In this document: positions 56,978 through 64,000 of the stretch, piece after piece
Layout of the letters: each line of letters opens with the position of its first letter
Numbering within the stretch: position 1 is the first letter of the stretch
NCBI RefSeq assembly: GCF_902833905.1
Contig: NZ_CADFGP010000044.1
Location: 1 to 64,000 of the forward strand
DNA length: 64,000 bases
Direction of reading: 5' to 3'
From: Paraburkholderia tuberum STM678
GTDB taxonomy: Bacteria; Pseudomonadota; Gammaproteobacteria; Burkholderiales; Burkholderiaceae
Position numbers and translations under genes: made by a program
The notes under the pieces: model-generated
Seen by the model: only the letters and a program-made list of their open reading frames with translations
Told to the model about the DNA's origin: nothing
Database searches by the model: none

Positions 56978-59056
56978 TCAGGCCCGCTCGACGTCGACGA
57001 GACAGTCGTAAAACGTCGCCGAACCGCCGAGATCGGTGAGTGCCTGGCTCGTCAACTGGTTCGCGTTGCGGCCGTCCGGCGCGAGCTTCTTCCACCAGAT
57101 CGACAACCCGACGACCAGGCCTTCGCGCGCCCGGTCGGTCACGCGGGCACGCGCTTGCATCAAGCCGCGGTCGTTGAAGATGCGCACCTGATCGCCGTCG
57201 CCGATGCCGCGCGCGTGCGCGTCGGCAGGGTGGATGTCCAGATGCGGCTCGCCTTCCGTCGCGCGCAGACTCTCGATGTTGACGAAGGTGCTGTTCAGGA
57301 AGTTGCGCGCGGGCGGTGAAATCATCGCGAGCGGATAGCGGACCGCCAGTTCGGGCGCGCCGTCGGCCGATTCGTAGGGCGGCAGGTAGTCCGGCAGCGG
57401 GTCGAGGCCCTGTTGCGCAAGGCGCTCGCTGTAGAACTCGCACTTGCCGGATGGCGTGCGAAAACCACCGTCGGCAAATGGCGCGTCAGGCACATTGAGA
57501 CGGGCCCAGCCGGCTTGCTTCAGCATCGGCCAGTCGACACCGTCCAGCGTCTTGTCGTCCCAGCGAAATGCGGCTTGCGCGACGGCTTCGTCGCTGTCGA
57601 AGAGCGCCGGTTCCGTCATGCCCATGCGGCGCGCGAGGCTGCGGAAGATCTCGGTATTCGGCCGTGCGTCGCCGAACGGCGCGATGGCGGGCAGGTTGAC
57701 CATCACGTGCGTGTGACCGTACGACTTGTGCACGTCGAGATGCTCGAGCTGCGTCGTGGCAGGCAACAGCAGGTCGGCATAATCCGCGGTGTCGGTCTGG
57801 AAATGCTCGAGCACGATCGTGAACAGATCCTCGCGCCCAAAACCCGCCGCGACGCGTTCGGAGTCCGGTGCGACCGCGACCGGATTCGAGTTGTAGACCA
57901 CGATCGCCTCGACCTTGGGGCCGAACGTCGCGTCGCCCGGATGCAGCAACGCGTCGCCGATCGCATTCATATTGATCACGCGGCTCGGCTTCGACGGCCA
58001 ACCCGGCATCAGGTCGGGACGCTGCAACGCGTGCGAGTCGACCGGTGCCCAACCGCTCGACGACAGCAGCGCCCCCCCCGCGCGCTCAAGCCATGCGCCG
58101 GTCAGCGACGGTAGACACGCGATTGCGCGCACCGCATTGCCGCCGCCACGCACCCGCTGCAGCCCGTAGTTCAAGCGGATCGCGGCTTTCTTCGTGCTGG
58201 CGTAAAGTCGCGCAAGATCGGCGATTTCCTCTTCTTCGACACCACAGATTTCACTAACCCGAGACAATGGATAGCTGAGCGCACGCACCTTCAAGTCGGC
58301 GAAGCCCAGCGTGTGCGCCGCGATGTACTCGTAGTCGAGCAGATTCTCGGTAATCAGGACATTCATGATGCCGAGCGCGAGAGCGCCGTCTGTGCCTGGC
58401 TTTAGCGCGATGTGTTGATGGCATTTCTCCGCGGTCAGCGAGCGATACGGATCGATTGCGATCAGCTGGGCGCCGCGACGTTTGGCTTCCTGCGCGCGCG
58501 TCCAGAAATGCAGATTCGATGCGATCGGATTCGCTCCCCAGATCAGGATCACCTCGCTCTCGGCGAAAAACTCGGTGTGCATACCGATGCCGGCGCCGTA
58601 CGTGTATTTGAGGCCGGCAGCGCCGGCCGCCGCGCAAATCGCGCGATCCAGCTGCGAGGCGCCGAGCTTGTGGAAAAAGCGTTGCGCGATGCTATCGCCC
58701 TGCACCAGGCCCATCGTGCCCGCGTAGCTGTAAGGCAGAATCGCTTCCGGCGCGCGACGGACAATCTCGCCGAGGCGGCTTGCGGCAAGGTCGAACGCTT
58801 CGTCCCAGTTGATTGGCTCGAAACGGCCCTCGCCCTTGCGGCCGACACGCTTCATGGGCGTCGTCAATCGGTTCGGATGGTATACACGCTCCGCGTAACG
58901 ACTGACCTTTGTGCACAGCACGCCCTGAGTCGGCGGATGGTCGGGATCGCCGGCGACCTTGATCGCCCGTCCATTGTCGATGGTCACGCGCATCGCGCAG
59001 GTGTCGGGGCAATCGTGCGGGCACACGGCGCGCGCGAATTCGGTCGGGGCGTTCAT
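56978..59056 (-). CDS. Molybdopterin oxidoreductase (DMSO reductase superfamily)
   Basis: A 692-residue molybdo-bis-MGD enzyme without a Tat signal, so probably cytoplasmic. An N-terminal [4Fe-4S] site is formed by CPHDCPDTC (Cys12, 16, 20) and Cys48. The Molybdopterin core (about 55-440) and the C-terminal molydop-binding domain (about 575-690) follow. No partner iron-sulfur or membrane subunit is adjacent, so the electron partner and substrate are unknown. It resembles the BisC/formate-dehydrogenase-like group. ATG 59056 is chosen over TTG 59062. It is divergent from the M20 gene. Confidence 0.88.
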   Translation of the reverse strand: MNAPTEFARAVCPHDCPDTCAMRVTIDNGRAIKVAGDPDHPPTQGVLCTKVSRYAERVYHPNRLTTPMKRVGRKGEGRFEPINWDEAFDLAASRLGEIVRRAPEAILPYSYAGTMGLVQGDSIAQRFFHKLGASQLDRAICAAAGAAGLKYTYGAGIGMHTEFFAESEVILIWGANPIASNLHFWTRAQEAKRRGAQLIAIDPYRSLTAEKCHQHIALKPGTDGALALGIMNVLITENLLDYEYIAAHTLGFADLKVRALSYPLSRVSEICGVEEEEIADLARLYASTKKAAIRLNYGLQRVRGGGNAVRAIACLPSLTGAWLERAGGALLSSSGWAPVDSHALQRPDLMPGWPSKPSRVINMNAIGDALLHPGDATFGPKVEAIVVYNSNPVAVAPDSERVAAGFGREDLFTIVLEHFQTDTADYADLLLPATTQLEHLDVHKSYGHTHVMVNLPAIAPFGDARPNTEIFRSLARRMGMTEPALFDSDEAVAQAAFRWDDKTLDGVDWPMLKQAGWARLNVPDAPFADGGFRTPSGKCEFYSERLAQQGLDPLPDYLPPYESADGAPELAVRYPLAMISPPARNFLNSTFVNIESLRATEGEPHLDIHPADAHARGIGDGDQVRIFNDRGLMQARARVTDRAREGLVVGLSIWWKKLAPDGRNANQLTSQALTDLGGSATFYDCLVDVERA

Positions 59057-59243
59057 CGGCAATGTGTCCTGGCGAGCAGTAAGCGGTCGCGCAAAGTGGA
59101 ATTTTATTACGTCTATAGGCCGCCGACCTCGGTGGCGCCACCAAAAATGCCTTCGGCGTAGAATGAATTATCCGCAGTGCCCGGGCCGACGTGGTCCGCG
59201 GCGATCTCATGCTCGTCAAGCACAAACGCATAATCACTCAATT

Positions 59244-60440
59244 ATGAAACTCATCCCCGAAATTCAGGCCGCTCGTGGCGAAATCCAGACCCTTCGACGA
59301 ACCATCCATGCCCACCCGGAGCTGCGCTACGAAGAGACGGCGACTGCTGATCTCGTCGCGCGTTCGCTCGAGTCCTGGGGCATCGAGACCCACCGTGGTT
59401 TCGGCAAGACGGGCGTGGTCGGCGTATTGAAACGAGGTAACGGCTCGCGCGCGATTGGTCTGCGAGCCGACATGGACGCGCTGCCGATCCAGGAGCTCAA
59501 CAGCTTCGATCATCGGTCGACGAACGACGGCAAGATGCATGCGTGCGGGCACGACGGGCATACGGCGATGCTGCTCGGTGCCGCGCACTACCTGGCCAAA
59601 CATGGTGCTTTCGACGGCACGATCGTGTTCATTTTCCAGCCGGCTGAAGAGGGCGGCGCCGGCGCGAAGGCTATGATCGACGACGGCTTGTTCAACAAAT
59701 TCCCCGTGGACGCCGTGTTTGGCATTCACAACTGGCCGGGCATGCCGGCGGGCCACTTCGGCGTAACCGAAGGCCCGATCATGGCGTCGAGCAATGAATT
59801 TCGCATCGAAATCAAGGGCGTCGGCTCGCATGCAGCGCTACCGCACAATGGCCGTGATCCGGTCTTTGCGGCGGTGCAAATTGCCAACGGGCTGCAAAGC
59901 ATCATCACGCGAAACAAAAAGCCGCTGGATACTGCGGTATTGTCGATAACGCAGATACATGCGGGCGATGCGGTCAATGTGGTACCGGACGACGCTTGGA
60001 TCGCGGGGACCGTTCGGACCTTCACTACAGAAACGCTCGACCTGATCGAGTCACGCATGCGCAAGATCGCGCATAGTACGGCCGAAGCATACGATTGCTC
60101 CGTTCAGGTCCAATTCCACCGGAACTATCCCCCGACGATCAACAGCAGCGAGGAAGCGCGTTTTGCGGCGTCGGTCATGAAAGAGATCGTTGGCGCGGAA
60201 AATGTCGATGACGCGGTTGAACCGACCATGGGTGCCGAAGATTTTTCGTTCATGCTGCTGGCGAAACCGGGTTGCTATGCGTTTTTGGGCAACGGCGATG
60301 GCGGCCACCGCGAGGCGGGCCACGGCGCGGGCCCTTGTATGCTGCACAACGCGAGTTATGACTTTAACGACGAGTTGTTGCCGGTGGGATCGACGTATTG
60401 GGTCCGACTGGCGCAGAAGTTTCTGGCGCAAGGGAAGTAG
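59244..60440 (+). CDS. M20-family amidohydrolase (hippurate hydrolase-like)
   Basis: A 398-residue metallopeptidase of the amidohydrolase/IAA-amino acid hydrolase group. Metal ligands are Cys101 and His103 in ACGHDGHT, Glu135/136 in FQPAEEGG, His in GIHNWPG and His near the C terminus; a dimerisation domain sits at about 185-300. It hydrolyses N-acylated amino acids such as hippurate, but the substrate is not set by sequence. Start ATG 59244 (MKLIPEIQ) is chosen although its ribosome site is poor. An IS3-family remnant begins right after the stop. Confidence 0.9.
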   Translation: MKLIPEIQAARGEIQTLRRTIHAHPELRYEETATADLVARSLESWGIETHRGFGKTGVVGVLKRGNGSRAIGLRADMDALPIQELNSFDHRSTNDGKMHACGHDGHTAMLLGAAHYLAKHGAFDGTIVFIFQPAEEGGAGAKAMIDDGLFNKFPVDAVFGIHNWPGMPAGHFGVTEGPIMASSNEFRIEIKGVGSHAALPHNGRDPVFAAVQIANGLQSIITRNKKPLDTAVLSITQIHAGDAVNVVPDDAWIAGTVRTFTTETLDLIESRMRKIAHSTAEAYDCSVQVQFHRNYPPTINSSEEARFAASVMKEIVGAENVDDAVEPTMGAEDFSFMLLAKPGCYAFLGNGDGGHREAGHGAGPCMLHNASYDFNDELLPVGSTYWVRLAQKFLAQGK

Positions 60441-60449
60441 AGAGTTGAT

Positions 60450-60608
60450 GCGTCGGAGCTGAGGGATGCGCTGAAGCAAATCATGGAACTCCAGCAACTG
60501 CTCGGCAAAAAGACAATGGAGAACGAGATTCTCCGTGAGGCGGTGGAGGTGGCGAAGTCGCGAAAATGGATTGCGCGCTCAACCTCATTGCCGGGGGACG
60601 AGCAGTGA
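60450..60608 (+). pseudogene. IS3-family orfA remnant
   Basis: A 53-codon fragment reading ASELRDALKQIMELQQLLGK onward, the typical C-terminal leucine-zipper part of IS2-like OrfA (QQLLGKKTMENEIL), ending in a stop. The N-terminal helix-turn-helix part is missing, so the gene is broken. It starts about ten bases after the M20 stop. Confidence 0.75.
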
Positions 60609-60835
60609 AGCAGGTCTGCGACGTTCTCGGTGTAGCGCGCTCAAACCTGGCGTCAAGGCTTGCACGTCCAGCCGACTGGCAGGATGGACGCAGCGCCAGG
60701 AAGACGGACGATGCCGGGCTGGTCGAAGAAATACGGCTGACCGTCACTGACCTGCCGAGCTATGGTTATCGCCGGGTCTGGGGTATATTGCGTCGGCAGC
60801 GGGAGAACCAGTTGAAAAGCGTTGAGGCGGGGTAA
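60566..60835 (+). pseudogene. IS3-family orfB remnant (5' end only)
   Basis: An 89-codon frame overlapping the orfA remnant, as usual for IS3 elements. It reads like the start of IS2-type OrfB (LIAGGRAVKQVCDVLGVARS and LPSYGYRRVWGILRRQRE), then loses homology at about residue 80. The rve integrase domain with the DDE triad is absent. Truncation at about 60805-60832 coincides with the next mobile segment. Confidence 0.75.
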
Positions 60836-60861
60836 GCGACATTTGAAGGCCGCCTTGACGA

Positions 60862-61461
60862 TCAGAATTTGATTTCGAAGAGGCGTTCGTTGACGCTCTG
60901 GAGGTCAAAGGCAGCAGGATCGAAACTACCGCCGCACCAGTCGAGCAACCGCTGGTGTTCGTCATGAGCCGGATCGATGATCGCGTCGAGGAACTCGATG
61001 TAGCCGGGTACGCCGCCAACATCCTCCGGCGGACAGGCATTGCGGCCGTCCAGGCAGATGGGCGAGCGCAACTCAGGATCAGGCGGCAGGACCTTCTCGA
61101 CCTTCACGCGATGCTGCCAGTTGTCACCGTAATCGTAGATGTAGGTGAATGACTTCAGCGCACCGAGCGCACGGCCCAGGTTCACCCGCGCTTCGTTGAG
61201 CATCGGCGGGTCACTCGGGAAGTCCGGATCGGGCATCCCGTAGTTGGTGTCGCCGAACACGAATTCGTGCAGGTGGCCGCCATCCCAGCCCATCGCCCAC
61301 AGCAGCACGACGTGCAACTTCGGCAGCTTGATCGAGGCGGGGGCCAGTACCCGTCTCCAGACCGCTGGCTTCAGATACTTCAGCTCGATGTGCAGCTGGT
61401 AGACCGGTACCTGTGAATTGACCGCGCGTAACGCGGGTTTGCGAGTCGATGCCATCGTCAT
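60862..61461 (-). CDS. pRiA4b ORF-3-like family protein
   Basis: A 199-residue protein with the PRiA4_ORF3 domain: YQLHIELKYLKPAVWRR near the N terminus, WDGGHLHEFVFGDTNYG in the middle, and YDYGDNWQHRVKVEK and CPPEDVGGVPGY in the C-terminal half. The family is named from an Agrobacterium plasmid and its function is unknown. ATG 61461 overlaps the IS66 transposase stop by four bases (ATGA), so it is coupled to that transposase. The second ATG at 61455 is an alternative. Confidence 0.85.
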   Translation of the reverse strand: MTMASTRKPALRAVNSQVPVYQLHIELKYLKPAVWRRVLAPASIKLPKLHVVLLWAMGWDGGHLHEFVFGDTNYGMPDPDFPSDPPMLNEARVNLGRALGALKSFTYIYDYGDNWQHRVKVEKVLPPDPELRSPICLDGRNACPPEDVGGVPGYIEFLDAIIDPAHDEHQRLLDWCGGSFDPAAFDLQSVNERLFEIKF

Positions 61462-62213
61462 GCAGCCTGACGGACCGGCTGCTCCACCGGCATCAAATGC
61501 CACGGCGGCAACGCGTCGATCCGGTTGATGGGATGATCGGCGATGCGCTCGAACACCATACGCAGATACGCATACGGTTCGATGCCATTCAGGCGTGCCG
61601 TTCCGATCAGGCTGTAGATGACCGCCGCACTCTGTCCACCGCCATCAGAACCTGCGAACAGATAGTTGCGCCTGCCGAGAACCAGCGGCCTGATCGATCG
61701 CTCCGCGGTGTTGTTATCTATCTCGATGCGCCCGTCTTCACAGTAGCGCACCAGCGCGTGCCAGTTCCCCAGCGCATACCGGATGGCCTTGCCAGGGCCC
61801 GACTTCGCCGAGACCTGCGCGAACGTATGTTCCAGCCAGTCCTTCAGTGTGCCTGCGAGCGGCAATGCCCGCGCCATGCGCACGGACTGCCGGACCTCCG
61901 GCTTGCGGCCGCGCACCTCGCGCTCGATGGCATACAGGGCTGCGATGCGGCTGAGTGCCTCCTGCGCCACTGGCGAACGCTCCAGTTCGTACAGGTCGTA
62001 GAACTTACGCCGCACATGCGCCCAGCATGCTGCCTCGATGATCGTGCCATCGCGGTACAGCGCATCGTAGCCACTAAAGGCATCCGCCTGCAGGATGCCT
62101 GACCAGCCCTGCAGATGCGTACGGGGTCGCTCTCCCTTGCGGTCGGGCGAGTACTGGTACCAGACCGCCGGGGGTGCCCGGCTGCCCCCCGGCCGGTCGT
62201 TGTTAGCGCCGGT
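61458..62213 (-). pseudogene. Truncated IS66-family transposase (C-terminal part)
   Basis: Continuous frame of about 250 residues. It begins with DRPGGSRAPPAVWYQYSPDR, continues with LQGWSGILQADAFSGYDALY (first catalytic-region Asp) and WAHVRRKFYDLYEL, and ends with IEIDNNTAERSIRPLVLGRR and LFAGSDGGGQSAAVIYSLI, all typical of IS66 TnpC. The N-terminal half, including the zinc finger and helix-turn-helix, is missing; no start codon remains. An internal ATG (62015) gives a shorter frame. Confidence 0.85.
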
Positions 62214-62281
62214 GTAAAAGCGACGTTAAACGACGACGCAAGGTTGAGCGAATCAGTCAAGAACAAAGGGGCCGCGCGGCC
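62214..62281. other. Junction segment between IS66 remnant and IS4 element
   Basis: About 68 bp. It starts with GTAAAAGCGACG, which loosely resembles the GTAAGCGAC end at 60832 in the same orientation, and may mark the end of another element extending rightward. Its right end is half of a terminator palindrome and the first copy of the IS4 target duplication. Confidence 0.35.
62270..62281. repeat. Left copy of a 12-bp target-site duplication
   Basis: GGCCGCGCGGCC, itself a perfect palindrome, directly abuts the IS4-family left end. The identical sequence abuts the right end at 63701. Twelve base pairs fits the 10-13 bp duplications of the IS4 family. Confidence 0.85.
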
Positions 62282-62282
62282 T

Positions 62283-62322
62283 AATGCCGTTCAGTTAAGC
62301 GACTGAACGGCATTTTTGTTTT
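62283..62322 (+). terminator. Hairpin with T run inside the IS4 left end
   Basis: AATGCCGTTCAGT (62283-62295) pairs perfectly with ACTGAACGGCATT (62302-62314) across a six-base loop, followed by TTTGTTTT. The inner arm repeats the terminal repeat in inverted form. It would terminate transcription entering from the left flank and so limit unwanted transposase expression. Confidence 0.8.
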
Positions 62323-62353
62323 GGCGCAAACCGGTTGTAAACGGGACGCGGCG

Positions 62354-63691
62354 ATGTTAACTTTCATCGCCATGCTGGTCGATGATCTGCGCCTCCTTGT
62401 TGAATCCCGGCCGCCGCTCGATTGGGGCCGGCTGGGTCAGCATCTGCCATACGAATGGATCGAGTATGCAGTGCAGGCCAGTGGCAGTGCCAGCGTACGT
62501 CGGCGTCGGCTGCCCGCGCAACAGGTCGTATGGCTTGTGATAGCGCTCGCGCTGTACCGGCACCAGTCGATCAGCGAGGTTGTCGATGAGCTGGACCTTG
62601 CGTTACCTGTGGCCGATGCGTCGTTTGTCAGTAAGAGCGCCATCACCCAGGCGCGGCAGCGCGTCGGCGCGGCGCCACTGGCGTGGCTGTTTCACGAATC
62701 AGCCAGAAACTGGGTTGCGCAGGACCAGGACCAATACCTCTTCAAGGGATTCTCGCTGTTCGCGATGGATGGCACCACGCTGCGCACCGCCGACAGTGCC
62801 GCCAACCGCAGGCATTTCGGCGCCTCTGCCGCCGCCCATGGCCGCATTGGCAGCTATCCCCAACTGCGCGCGGTAACGCTCACCGCGCTTGCAACGCATC
62901 TGGTGCGTGATGCCGTGTTCGGACCTTACGACATCAACGAGATGGTCTCGGCGCGCGAACTCATTCCTCGCGTGCCGGCCAATTCCATCACCGTATTCGA
63001 CAGAGGGTTCATGTCGGCCCAGCTCCTGTGCAATCTGGTCTCGGGCGGCGAGAACCGGCATTACATCATCCCGGCTAAATCCAATCTGCGATGCGAGGTC
63101 GTGAGCGGGCGCGACGGTGACCAGATCGTGCGTATGCGAGTCTCGCCGCAGGCCCGCGCGAAATGCCCGGATTTGCCCGAATCCTGGCAAGCGCTCGCCG
63201 TGGATGCCCGTGGACGGCAACGGACGCTGCTGACGTCCCTGACTGACCGAAGACGTTTCAAGGCTGCCGACATCGTGTCGTGCTACGAGCGTCGCTGGCA
63301 GATCGAGACCAGCTACCACGTGTTGAAGCAGTCGATGCTGGGCATGGAGCTGACCCTTCGCAGTCAGACCGTGGAAGGCGTCTATCAGGAATTCTGGGGC
63401 GCGCTGATCGCCTATAACCTGATACGTCTGGAGATGGCCAAAGCCGCACTGGCGGCCGGACATGCACCCGATGAACTGAGCTTCATCCGCGCGTTCCACA
63501 CCATTCAGTACGAGATGACATGGGCGGCCGTGACGCGCTCGTACGGCAAACTGCCCGCGCTGCTCAAGCGCCTGCGTGAGCGGCTCAGGCAACTTCCCAA
63601 TGAGAAACGGTCCGGGCGCAGTTGCGCTCGAACCGTCAAATCCCGACCGTTTCGTTATACCGTTCGAGTCCTTAAAAGAGACCTTAACTGA
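62354..63691 (+). CDS. IS4-family DDE transposase
   Basis: A 445-residue transposase. Catalytic residues: Asp139 (FAMDGTT), Asp216 (TVFDRGF) and Glu318. The last is in an exact Y-(2)-R-(3)-E-(6)-K signature (Tyr311, Arg314, Glu318, Lys325) that defines the IS4 family. An N-terminal helical domain and a basic C terminus flank the RNase H-like core, which holds a beta-strand insertion. ATG 62354 is chosen; the frame continues to a TTG at 62321 inside the left-end hairpin tail. The stop lies just inside the right terminal repeat. Confidence 0.93.
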   Translation: MLTFIAMLVDDLRLLVESRPPLDWGRLGQHLPYEWIEYAVQASGSASVRRRRLPAQQVVWLVIALALYRHQSISEVVDELDLALPVADASFVSKSAITQARQRVGAAPLAWLFHESARNWVAQDQDQYLFKGFSLFAMDGTTLRTADSAANRRHFGASAAAHGRIGSYPQLRAVTLTALATHLVRDAVFGPYDINEMVSARELIPRVPANSITVFDRGFMSAQLLCNLVSGGENRHYIIPAKSNLRCEVVSGRDGDQIVRMRVSPQARAKCPDLPESWQALAVDARGRQRTLLTSLTDRRRFKAADIVSCYERRWQIETSYHVLKQSMLGMELTLRSQTVEGVYQEFWGALIAYNLIRLEMAKAALAAGHAPDELSFIRAFHTIQYEMTWAAVTRSYGKLPALLKRLRERLRQLPNEKRSGRSCARTVKSRPFRYTVRVLKRDLN

Positions 63692-63700
63692 ACGGCATTA

Positions 63701-63712
63701 GGCCGCGCGGCC
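63701..63712. repeat. Right copy of the 12-bp target-site duplication
   Basis: GGCCGCGCGGCC immediately after the IS4-family right end, identical to 62270-62281. It is followed by CCTTTGTT, which mirrors AACAAAGG before the left copy. Confidence 0.85.
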
Positions 63713-63734
63713 CCTTTGTTGTGCGCGCCGTCGA

Positions 63735-63950
63735 TCAGAACGGCGGGTCGTGCTCGTTGAATGGCAGCTCGCGTTGGCGGCGATCTTCGCGCAGGAGCTG
63801 CTGTATGTCGGGCAGATAGCGCGCGCAGATGACTTCGCGCAAGTCGTCGAGTAGTTCGAACACGGCGAGCGCCTGCTCGGGCGTCCAGTCATCCGGGACG
63901 ATGAAGCTCAAGCCGCGCGTTCGGCCGGAAGGCAACGGCGGGGCGTTCAC
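63735..63950 (-). CDS. Small unknown acidic protein (71 residues)
   Basis: Starts with GTG at 63950, preceded by a very strong ribosome site AAAGGGAGGTGA. The protein (MNAPPLPSGRTRGLSFIVPD at the N terminus) has a short flexible start, then a helical region with WTPEQALAVFELLDDLREVI and a charged tail. I do not recognise a family. It ends about 15 bp before the terminator palindrome that the IS4 element has split, so that hairpin was probably its terminator. Start and upstream gene overlap by the four bases GTGA. Confidence 0.7.
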   Translation of the reverse strand: MNAPPLPSGRTRGLSFIVPDDWTPEQALAVFELLDDLREVICARYLPDIQQLLREDRRQRELPFNEHDPPF

Positions 63951-64000
63951 GACGACTCACCTCCCTTTGCAGATTTGCCGGGGCTGCGCTGGCGGGCGCG
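63947..64000 (-). CDS. C-terminal end of an upstream gene (partial)
   Basis: The last 17 codons of a minus-strand frame entering from the right edge (ending SPGKSAKGGESS and stop). Its TGA overlaps the GTG start of the 71-residue gene, which suggests coupled translation. Too short to identify. Confidence 0.4.
   Translation of the reverse strand, partial: RARQRSPGKSAKGGESS

Larger units (their letters stand above)
60832..62213 (-). mobile_element. IS66-type element remnant with a passenger gene
   Basis: Contains the C-terminal part of an IS66 transposase and a downstream pRiA4b ORF-3 family gene, both minus. The left boundary is placed at GTAAGCGAC (60832) because IS66-family ends commonly begin GTAA; this is a motif-level inference. 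The other end is missing: the transposase is cut at about 62213, where sequence of different character begins. Confidence 0.55.
62282..63700 (+). mobile_element. Complete IS4-family insertion sequence (1419 bp)
   Basis: Perfect 18-bp terminal inverted repeats TAATGCCGTTCAGTTAAG, very like the ends I recall for E. coli IS4, enclose one transposase gene and are flanked by a 12-bp duplication. The element looks intact and potentially active. It sits within the accessory segment and interrupts a palindromic terminator; removing one duplication copy restores a 22-bp hairpin AAAGGGGCCGCG/CGCGGCCCCTTT-type. Confidence 0.92.

Overview
The window is chromosomal DNA of a high-GC betaproteobacterium, most likely Paraburkholderia or Burkholderia. 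Supporting this are an alanine/lysine-rich histone H1-like protein, the complete dcw division and cell-wall cluster ending in ftsZ, a peroxiredoxin gene and lpxC, a Burkholderiales-type porin, the ffh/hpt/proS/rppH neighbourhood, and MurD with a basic insert. The genus is inferred from gene content and protein character; no search was run.

Layout. 1-6.6 kb: histone-like gene and ribonucleotide reductase genes nrdB and nrdA (all minus), with an operator region upstream of nrdA carrying a promoter, two NrdR boxes and four DnaA boxes. 6.7-16 kb: ampD, a small membrane/zinc protein and a CcsA-like protein (minus), ffh and hpt (plus), marC and proS (minus), rppH and a CNP1 lipoprotein (plus), proB (minus). 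16-21 kb: rplU-rpmA-obgE-proB transcribed from a near-consensus promoter, divergent from ispB, then tRNA-Pro(CGG) and a CNNM/CBS membrane protein. 21-26.5 kb: pilB-pilC-pilD, coaE, zapD, yacG. 26.6-32.2 kb: secA-argJ-DUF815 ATPase-MutT-like hydrolase (minus), with dciA divergent from secA. 33-52.6 kb (minus): mraZ-rsmH-ftsL-ftsI-murE-murF-mraY-murD-ftsW-murG-murC-ddlB-ftsQ-ftsA-ftsZ, a small unknown ORF, a peroxiredoxin gene and lpxC, with a promoter and MraZ boxes in front of mraZ. 52.7-60.4 kb: coq7, a porin, an acyl-CoA ligase, a molybdopterin oxidoreductase and an M20 amidohydrolase. 60.4-64 kb: an accessory scar of nested mobile DNA: an IS3-family remnant, a truncated IS66-type transposase coupled to a pRiA4b ORF-3 family gene, an intact IS4-family element inserted in a palindromic terminator, and a small unknown gene running to the edge.

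Most of the window is core genome. Genes in the dcw cluster overlap by four bases at many junctions (ATGA), which implies translational coupling of peptidoglycan precursor synthesis with divisome assembly. I found no convincing new multi-gene system. The observations most worth a second look are the DnaA/NrdR control region of nrdA, the IS4 insertion in the centre of a terminator hairpin, the pRiA4b ORF-3 gene coupled to an IS66 transposase, the palindromic insert in MurD, and several unassigned small ORFs.
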